Source: an uncultured Clostridia bacterium (GTDB lineage: Bacteria > Bacillota > Clostridia > TANB77 > CAG-508). Taken from it: a stretch of 20,830 bases of DNA. The stretch's first letter is position 1. Each line of letters opens with the position of its first letter. The position numbers and the translations under genes are program-made. Shown in pieces: positions 15,490 to 20,830 of this stretch. The notes beneath the pieces are model-generated. The model saw only the letters and a program-made list of their open reading frames with translations, had not been told where the DNA came from and ran no database searches. Location of the stretch: assembly GCA_948585895.1 (NCBI GenBank), contig CAPBNZ010000031.1, forward strand, positions 1 to 20,830. Direction: 5' to 3'.

Positions 15490-15518
15490 AGTATACCTTT
15501 TATTTTGTTTTTTTGCAA
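15490..15518 (-). promoter_or_regulatory. Promoter of the chain-length/kinase/phosphatase operon
   Basis: TTGCAA (15513-15518) and TATACT (15490-15495) are 17 bases apart on the minus strand, about 45 bases before the start codon of the Wzz/CpsC-type gene. Confidence 0.7.
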
Positions 15519-15528
15519 TATTTTTCAT

Positions 15529-15560
15529 AAAAAAAATAAGACTATTTGTCTCATTTTTTA
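15529..15560 (-). terminator. Terminator ahead of the chain-length operon
   Basis: AAAAAATGAGAC and GTCTTATTTTTT pair on the minus strand around a 5-base loop (one mismatch), ending in a T-run. It separates the cohesin-like gene and hairpin element from the operon promoter directly downstream. Confidence 0.65.
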
Positions 15561-15570
15561 GGACTTAGAT

Positions 15571-15708
15571 AATGTTGTTAAGCGAAACAAATCCATGGAA
15601 GAAATCCATTATTTTTTGTGTTACATAAGCCACCATTTGAAAGGTTGCAACACACAAAGTACGAAAAAATAATAATTCTCTCCATGGATTTTTCTGGGTT
15701 GACAATAT
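15571..15708 (-). repeat. Intergenic hairpin element, copy 2 of the motif family
   Basis: A long imperfect inverted repeat pairs 15571-15618 with 15663-15708; the core AAATCCATGGA / TCCATGGATTT and the AT-rich inner part match well. The arms share no sequence with those of copy 1, yet the interior again carries the conserved 20-mer (15643-15662) just before the right arm, and a GGT(C/G)GCTTAT motif (minus strand) just inside the left arm. The interior is about 45 bases, against 110 in copy 1. Confidence 0.7.
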
Positions 15709-15720
15709 TTTTAAATCCAA

Positions 15721-16464
15721 TTACTTCAATTTTATTTTTTTATAATGGAACAAACTAACCCCCCCTATAGAAAAAGCGACAATAAGCATACTTATCATGA
15801 TATTAGAATTTCCTGTTTTAGGAATATTTTTACTTACTATTGTAGTATCCGATTTTTTCTGATTATTAACAGTCTTTGTTATTTTCTCCTCCTGATTATT
15901 TATTTTTTCCACATCTTTCTTATTCGAATCTGAGTCTACTTTTTCTGGTTCTGGTTCTTTTTCTATCTCTTGTATTTGTTTTTTCTCCATGGTTATTGTA
16001 ATTTCTTTATTAAAAGTAAAATCATCTGTTTCATTGGTTACTAAAAAATTATGTAATTTGATTTTTCCTGTAGCACCAGGTACTATATCATTTTTTAAGT
16101 TAAAAGTAATTTTAGTAATATCTGTATTAGCTGTTACTTTTGCTATATCTCCTACTAAATTATTATTATCAGCATTATATTCTGCCGTCCATTTGTTTAA
16201 TCCTTCAACAGTTACTGATTCAAACATATCTTTATCATATTCTAATTTTCCTTCATATCCAAATGGTACATTTTCTTCTACTTGCGTAAATTTACCGAAT
16301 GCTAAAATGAATTCAACTGTTTTACTTCCTTCTTTGATTGTTGTCTCACCTTTTACATTTAGTTCTACATTCTTTGTATTAGCTTCCTCTGCTGCCAAAC
16401 ATGATTGTATCCCACTACTCAAAATTATAAATAATATTGCTATTATTATTATCTTTTTATTCAT
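15721..16464 (-). CDS. Cohesin-like surface protein with an IPKTG sortase signal
   Basis: This 247-residue protein is exported and wall-anchored by its layout. A signal peptide (KKIIIIAILFIILSSGIQSC, ending near ALA-like CLAAEE at residue 25) is followed by one beta-rich domain (about 27-155) that resembles cohesin-type modules: segments EFILAFGKF, GYEGKLEYDKDMFESV, GLNKWTAEYN, ITFNLKNDIVPGATGKIKL and NKEITITM match the fold's order. A Lys/Glu/Asn-rich spacer leads to IPKTG at 214-218, a hydrophobic helix and a KKIKLK tail, the usual sortase sorting signal with Ile in place of Leu. The gene upstream encodes a dockerin, so a cohesin-dockerin contact at the cell surface is a reasonable inference. 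The cohesin call rests on pattern recognition, not a search. Confidence 0.75.
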   Translation of the reverse strand: MNKKIIIIAILFIILSSGIQSCLAAEEANTKNVELNVKGETTIKEGSKTVEFILAFGKFTQVEENVPFGYEGKLEYDKDMFESVTVEGLNKWTAEYNADNNNLVGDIAKVTANTDITKITFNLKNDIVPGATGKIKLHNFLVTNETDDFTFNKEITITMEKKQIQEIEKEPEPEKVDSDSNKKDVEKINNQEEKITKTVNNQKKSDTTIVSKNIPKTGNSNIMISMLIVAFSIGGVSLFHYKKIKLK

Positions 16465-16506
16465 CCAATTTACCTTCTTCCTTATTTTTTATTATTATGT
16501 GTATTT

Positions 16507-16535
16507 ATTCTACCATTTTTGGCAAATATCAACAA
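16507..16535 (-). promoter_or_regulatory. Promoter of the cohesin-like gene
   Basis: TTGTTG (16530-16535) and TAGAAT (16507-16512) are 17 bases apart on the minus strand, about 40 bases before the start codon. A WalR-like box lies 20 bases upstream of the -35. Confidence 0.55.
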
Positions 16536-16555
16536 TAGTTTTTTTCGTTTTTTTT

Positions 16556-16572
16556 GTTACATTTTTATTACA
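16556..16572 (-). promoter_or_regulatory. WalR-like box upstream of the cohesin-like gene
   Basis: TGTAAT-AAAAA-TGTAAC on the minus strand fits the Bacillus WalR consensus TGTWAH-N5-TGTWAH exactly. WalR controls cell-wall genes in Bacillus and relatives, which suits a wall-anchored target. Confidence 0.5.
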
Positions 16573-16599
16573 AAATCATTACTATTGTCAAAATTTAGT

Positions 16600-16619
16600 G
16601 GTTGTGACACACAAAGTGT
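16600..16619 (-). repeat. Conserved 20-mer, copy 3 of the motif family
   Basis: The motif matches copies 1 and 2 in 17-18 of 20 positions and is likewise followed on the plus strand by a run of A. I could not find long pairing arms like those of copies 1 and 2. It lies between a terminator and the WalR-like box. Confidence 0.55.
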
Positions 16620-16667
16620 AAAAAAATCATATCTTTTTACTCAACTACAAGGTATTGAAAAATCCCC

Positions 16668-16696
16668 AAAAAAAATAGTAATAATCTATTACTATT
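16668..16696 (-). terminator. Terminator overlapping the end of the dockerin gene
   Basis: On the minus strand AATAGTAATA-GAT-TATTACTATT is a perfect 10-bp stem followed by a T-run (16668-16673). The TAG stop of the dockerin gene lies inside the stem. Confidence 0.75.
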
Positions 16697-18965
16697 CTTT
16701 TTCTAAAACCATAATTCTCATTTTTACCAAATCTTTAATCGTAATTTCTTTACCATCTAAATTGGTATCAGCAGCTACTAACTCAACATCATCTAAATTA
16801 TTTTTTAGTAGCAAATATTTACGTAGCTTTACAATATCTTTTATCGTAACCTCCCCATCTTTAGTCATATCTCCTGTTACAATCAAGGTATATCTTTTTC
16901 CTGCTTTTGTTTTTAAAATATCGCCTGTTCTAATTTTTTCATTGTCGGTCAATGATTTTTCTTCTCTTATTATATCATATTCCTGGCTACTTCCAAATTT
17001 TTGAATAAATTGTGATTTTTTTGTATTACTATCTATGTTTTTTATTTTATCCTCTACTATTTGATAATCTCCTACTGTTTTATCTATTATTATATTTCTT
17101 GTTTCCCTTTTTACTTCCCCAATTGTATTTTGATAGGTAATTTCTATTTTATAGGTTCCTTCTTTACTTAATATTGTTTCATTTTGTTTGACTTCTTGCC
17201 CATTTATTTTTAAATTTGTTTTGATTCCTTCTATCTTATCATATTTTATTTTTATATTCTGATTGGTTATTTTGCCATCTTCTATTTCTTCTCCATTTTC
17301 CTTTATGATTTCTACTTTTCCATCTACTAATGGCATACTCAAAGTAATACCTAATTCCTCTAAATTGTTGTAAAATTGATTGCTAAATAATTTTAGTTTT
17401 CTTCCAGTCGTTGTCTGATAATTCTGTACTGTTAAATTTTTAGGCAAAATATAATTGTTCCTAACTTCTCCATTTTCAATTCCAGTAAAATACTCATTAT
17501 TATTATAAATATATATCGTATTATTTTCAGATGGTATGTTATTATCTTCTATGGTTAATCCATCTATATTTAAATTCGGTAAATATAAATCATAGCCATA
17601 ATCATGTAATTGATTCTCTTTATCATATGATATTTTAAAATAGATAATCCTTGGAAATTTTGTACCTTTAAAAACACAATTCTTGATATTAATATCTCCA
17701 TTCCAACTCGAACCATAATCATCTCTTAAATAGACTATGCTATCTCTTGCATAACTTGTTGTATTGGTTATATTTAATTCACCACTCCCTTGAACCGTTA
17801 TTCCATGGATACCAAGTTGGCAATCTAGTATATTTAGATTATGGACTCCACTATGGGCGTCAATTCTGTTTAATACACAATTTTTATAAGTTATATCTTT
17901 TGTATAATTACTTCCTGTAACACCCCATCTCTGACTATCTTGTATATGGTTACAACTAACCTTTTCTATTTCTAAATTGGATGCATTTTCTATAATTAAA
18001 TCATAATTAGAAGCTTTTTCATATTTATGTGAAACCAATTGACATTCTATTATTTTTACATCACTTGACTTCTGAATTGTTAAGAAACCATAGTAAGGTC
18101 CTCCTATTGCATTTTCATCATTTAATGTATGATTTATATTTTGTATAATTGTATTACTTCTGTAACAAGCAATATTTCGATTTAAATAGCCTCTTTCTTG
18201 TTCTATCCCATCACTTGGAAGATTCGTTTGGAAATTTCCATTTTGTATCATAATGGTATCATCTGGAATCGGAATCAATGTAATCTTTGATATATTGTCA
18301 AAATCCCATATTATCTCATTTAATACATTTCCTTCATTATCTATCTTAAAAATATCTTGTTGTGGTTTTCCAACATTTTGTAAGCTACCTGATCTTTTAT
18401 ATTGCATTTTATTGTCATTTGATAGGATACACAAGCAATTTCCATATCCTGCTAATTCTTTGATATTTTTAGTATCTCTATTTATTTTTATCTTTTTTAA
18501 AACTGCTTCATCAGAAATTATCTTGTTTTTTTCCTTGGACATTATTTGAAAGATAGAATAATCTTTCGTTTTCTTTTCTAAAATTTCTTCATCATGTATA
18601 ATAAATTTTGCATGATTCCAATTTGTATTTGTATTTATAATAATTGGATTTAAGTCATTTATTTTATAAATATGATAACAAGGAAGTGTTGCTCTTACTG
18701 CTATGTTATTTTTATTAGCATAATCATGAGCATCTTTTATGACTTGATAATTATCATATCCTTCTTTTGAGGTTGCACCAAAGTCTTCATACGTTATATA
18801 TCTTTCACCTGTTACTTCATCTATATGAGGTTGTATGATTTCAGTTTGTGCTAAACTTTGTTGCATAATAACTTCTTTTTTTACTAGTTGAAAATATATC
18901 ATGATAAGCAATATGGCAATGATAAGTAAAAACATAAAATTAAATTTTACTTTTTTGACTTTCAT
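16692..18965 (-). CDS. Membrane-anchored beta-helix protein with Ig-like and dockerin domains
   Basis: The 757-residue protein has an N-terminal membrane helix (about residues 9-27), probably an uncleaved anchor with the rest outside. From about 55 it reads TYEDFGATSKEGYDNYQVIKDA, the usual opening of pectate-lyase-like right-handed beta-helices, and repeated Asn-rich strands (INIKNCVFKG, LNITNTTS, ITYKNCVLN) continue to about 460. These folds act on acidic polysaccharides as lyases, hydrolases or epimerases; I cannot assign the reaction. An Ig-like segment (about 540-630) follows. The last 61 residues are a dockerin with two calcium-loop repeats: DMTKDGEVTIKD and DTNLDGKEITIKD. The gene starts 5 bases after the dehydrogenase stop, so it belongs to the glycan operon, and a cohesin-like gene comes next. 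Confidence 0.82.
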   Translation of the reverse strand: MKVKKVKFNFMFLLIIAILLIMIYFQLVKKEVIMQQSLAQTEIIQPHIDEVTGERYITYEDFGATSKEGYDNYQVIKDAHDYANKNNIAVRATLPCYHIYKINDLNPIIINTNTNWNHAKFIIHDEEILEKKTKDYSIFQIMSKEKNKIISDEAVLKKIKINRDTKNIKELAGYGNCLCILSNDNKMQYKRSGSLQNVGKPQQDIFKIDNEGNVLNEIIWDFDNISKITLIPIPDDTIMIQNGNFQTNLPSDGIEQERGYLNRNIACYRSNTIIQNINHTLNDENAIGGPYYGFLTIQKSSDVKIIECQLVSHKYEKASNYDLIIENASNLEIEKVSCNHIQDSQRWGVTGSNYTKDITYKNCVLNRIDAHSGVHNLNILDCQLGIHGITVQGSGELNITNTTSYARDSIVYLRDDYGSSWNGDINIKNCVFKGTKFPRIIYFKISYDKENQLHDYGYDLYLPNLNIDGLTIEDNNIPSENNTIYIYNNNEYFTGIENGEVRNNYILPKNLTVQNYQTTTGRKLKLFSNQFYNNLEELGITLSMPLVDGKVEIIKENGEEIEDGKITNQNIKIKYDKIEGIKTNLKINGQEVKQNETILSKEGTYKIEITYQNTIGEVKRETRNIIIDKTVGDYQIVEDKIKNIDSNTKKSQFIQKFGSSQEYDIIREEKSLTDNEKIRTGDILKTKAGKRYTLIVTGDMTKDGEVTIKDIVKLRKYLLLKNNLDDVELVAADTNLDGKEITIKDLVKMRIMVLEKE

Positions 18966-18970
18966 ATTTA

Positions 18971-20278
18971 TTACCTTTCTTTGTTTATTGTTTTTCTTCC
19001 TATTGAGTCATACAAGATTGATGTTTTTTCCATTTCTTTTAAAGGATAGCAATTTCTTCCATCTATTATGATTGGTTTTTTCATTAACTTTTCATATAAA
19101 GTAATATCTATATTTTTAACAAAATCCCATTCTGTAAAAATAAAACATAAATCCGCATCTTTTAATGTATCTTCTATACTCTGGCAATATGTTATTTCAT
19201 TTGGATAAATTTTTTTGAAGTTTTCTTCTCCTATCGGATCATATGCTCTAATTTTTGCTCCTTCTTCTAGTAAAATTGGTATGTTAATAAGTGTAGGTGC
19301 TTCTCTTAAATCATCTGTATTTGGTTTAAAAGTTAAGCCTAATACTGCTATCTTTAATCCATCAAAATTATCATAATATTTTCTAGCTTTTTTTATTAGC
19401 TTTAACTTTTGATTTTCGTTTACTTCTATTGCTGCTTTAATTGTTTTTATCTCATAATCATTGAAATTAGCAAGCCAACTTAGTGCCTTGGTATCCTTTG
19501 GAAAGCAAGATCCACCATATCCAATTCCTGCTTGTAAAAATTTGTCTCCTATCCTTGTATCCATTCCCATTCCTTTTGCTACATCTTGAATATTAGCTCC
19601 AACTATTTCGCATAAATTTGCAATTTCATTTATATACGATATTTTTAATGCTAAGAAATCATTAGAAGCATATTTTATCATTTCAGCACTTTCTCTGTCT
19701 GTTATAACATAGGGTTGTCCAAAACCATCGTATACTTGTTTCATTATTTTTTCAGCATTGCTAGAAGGAACTCCTAATACAATTCTTTGTGCATGTAAAG
19801 TATCTTTTACTGCTGTTCCTTGTGATAAAAATTCTGGATTTGAAACAATTTCTACTTTTACTGCATGTTTTAAATTGTCTTTTATATATTTTTCTATTTT
19901 TTTATTTGTTCCAATTGGTACTGTTGATTTTATAACAATTATGGTATCTTTTTGTATACTTTCTGCTATCTCTTTTGCAACCTCATAAACATATTTTAAA
20001 TTAGCACTTCCATCTTTTTTTTCTGGTGTCCCAACACCAATAAATATAACATCTGCATCTTTATATGCATTTTTTGCATCAAGTGTAAATGTTAATTGTT
20101 TTTTATTTTTTATCATGATTTCTTCTAGTCCTGGTTCATAGATTGGACTTTTTCCTTCTCTTAACATCTTAATTTTTTCTTCTACTACATCTACACATGT
20201 TACCTCATGTCCTATCTCTGATAAACATACTGCTGTTACTAGTCCAACATAACCAGTTCCTGCTACTACTATTTTCAT
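18971..20278 (-). CDS. UDP-glucose/UDP-sugar 6-dehydrogenase
   Basis: This enzyme oxidises a UDP-hexose to the uronic acid with two NAD+, supplying acidic sugar for a surface glycan. The 435-residue length matches UDP-glucose dehydrogenases of the Ugd/TuaD type. The NAD motif GTGYVGLV lies at residues 7-14; then come IYEPGLEE, GVGTPEKKDG, IKSTVPIGT, VSNPEFLSQGTA and the catalytic GGSCFPKD with the nucleophile Cys258. A late GLTFKPNTDDLREAP belongs to the C-terminal domain. Motifs favour UDP-glucose, but UDP-GlcNAc or UDP-ManNAc dehydrogenase cannot be excluded. It follows the flippase gene by 4 bases and has GAAGGAG upstream of the ATG. A product with uronic acid would suit the neighbouring beta-helix protein. 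Confidence 0.92.
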   Translation of the reverse strand: MKIVVAGTGYVGLVTAVCLSEIGHEVTCVDVVEEKIKMLREGKSPIYEPGLEEIMIKNKKQLTFTLDAKNAYKDADVIFIGVGTPEKKDGSANLKYVYEVAKEIAESIQKDTIIVIKSTVPIGTNKKIEKYIKDNLKHAVKVEIVSNPEFLSQGTAVKDTLHAQRIVLGVPSSNAEKIMKQVYDGFGQPYVITDRESAEMIKYASNDFLALKISYINEIANLCEIVGANIQDVAKGMGMDTRIGDKFLQAGIGYGGSCFPKDTKALSWLANFNDYEIKTIKAAIEVNENQKLKLIKKARKYYDNFDGLKIAVLGLTFKPNTDDLREAPTLINIPILLEEGAKIRAYDPIGEENFKKIYPNEITYCQSIEDTLKDADLCFIFTEWDFVKNIDITLYEKLMKKPIIIDGRNCYPLKEMEKTSILYDSIGRKTINKER

Positions 20279-20282
20279 TACT

Positions 20283-20830
20283 TTACTCCTTCTTCCACTT
20301 ATTTAATATTGGTATATATTGTATATTTTTTATGATAAATTTATAATTTAGTAATAAATATATAAATCCCCCCATTAAAATTTGACTCAAAATTAACACA
20401 TATTGATTTTGTATGATACTTTTTAAGTTAACAATTATAATATACATTATAATACCACTAATTGTATATTTTACTAGATACCCTAAATATTTTTTTATAT
20501 CTAATTCTTTTCTTACTGCAATTGTTTGATATAACATAACAGAAAACTCAGCCAAAATCGTTCCTATCACTGCTCCCATTACTTCATATTTTGGTATCAA
20601 TAGCAAATTAATACTAAAGTTTACAAAAGCCCCTATTAATACTGAAATAATATAAGATTTATCTTTTTCATTTGGAATTAAATACTGTGTTCTTATTACA
20701 TTTGCCCATGAAATAAATACTATGGTAATTGCTAAATACTGTATTACCTCTCCTGTTTTTATAAACTCATTTCCCAAAAATATTGGTATGAATTCTGGGG
20801 AAACCACTATCAATCCAAAACATATAGCAA
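20283..20830 (-). CDS. C-terminal part of a Wzx-like polysaccharide flippase, cut by the window edge
   Basis: The minus-strand frame is open to the right edge of the window (the TTG at 20813 is internal, preceded by AICFG), so only the last 180 or so residues are seen. They contain at least four membrane helices and the usual features of MATE-fold oligosaccharide flippases: PEFIPIFLGNEF (the PxxIxxxxGxx(F/Y) segment), a WANVIRTQYLIPNEKDK loop, and INLLLIPKYEVMGAVIGTILAE. Such proteins move undecaprenyl-linked repeat units across the membrane in Wzy-dependent glycan synthesis. It is 4 bases upstream of the dehydrogenase gene, so the operon extends to the right of the window. Confidence 0.85.
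   Translation of the reverse strand, partial: AICFGLIVVSPEFIPIFLGNEFIKTGEVIQYLAITIVFISWANVIRTQYLIPNEKDKSYIISVLIGAFVNFSINLLLIPKYEVMGAVIGTILAEFSVMLYQTIAVRKELDIKKYLGYLVKYTISGIIMYIIIVNLKSIIQNQYVLILSQILMGGFIYLLLNYKFIIKNIQYIPILNKWKKE

Noticed and set aside
1..20830. CRISPR array, tRNA or rRNA genes, insertion sequences, prophage
   Set aside because: No regularly spaced direct repeats, no tRNA-like or rRNA sequence that I could recognise, and no transposase or phage gene in any frame.

Overview
This window comes from an AT-rich, low-GC Gram-positive genome. It carries spoIIP (endospore formation), the der-plsY-gpsA order common in Firmicutes, Gram-positive capsule regulators of the CpsB/C/D type and a sortase-type anchor. 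An uncultured, spore-forming, gut-type Clostridia relative is the best guess; that is inference from gene content only. Nearly every gene lies on the minus strand, so transcription runs right to left. Only coaD and a truncated gene at the left edge are on the plus strand.

Right to left: (1) 20830-15721, a surface-glycan block: the end of a Wzx-like flippase, a UDP-sugar dehydrogenase, a membrane-anchored beta-helix protein with a C-terminal dockerin, and a cohesin-like protein with an IPKTG wall-sorting signal. (2) 15443-12887, an operon for a Wzz/CpsC-type chain-length protein, a CpsD-type tyrosine kinase and its PHP-type phosphatase. (3) glmM, an amino-sugar supplier for envelope polymers, and a small membrane protein preceded by tandem WalR-like boxes. 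(4) coaD on the plus strand, divergent from spoIIP. (5) pgi, an acyl-ACP thioesterase and pyk, each separated by repeats or its own promoter. (6) der-plsY-gpsA, a zinc-ribbon coiled-coil protein and dtd.

The most striking signal is translational. Both der and spoIIP are broken by one extra base, and in both the extra base turns an expected ...A GGA... into A CGG A. Skipping the C restores a full-length, family-conserved protein (about 441 and 385 aa). I searched every other gene in the window for the codon CGG and found no in-frame use, although the triplet occurs 13 times out of frame. This suggests that CGG may be unassigned or very poorly decoded here and is used as a +1 frameshift signal. 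The alternative is two coincidental sequence errors.

Other notable items are a cohesin/dockerin pair inside the glycan locus, three intergenic copies of a conserved 20-nt motif (two of them inside long hairpins whose arms differ in sequence but stay paired), several short palindromic repeats abutting stop codons, and one REP-like repeat that seems to have been read into the N-terminus of Der.
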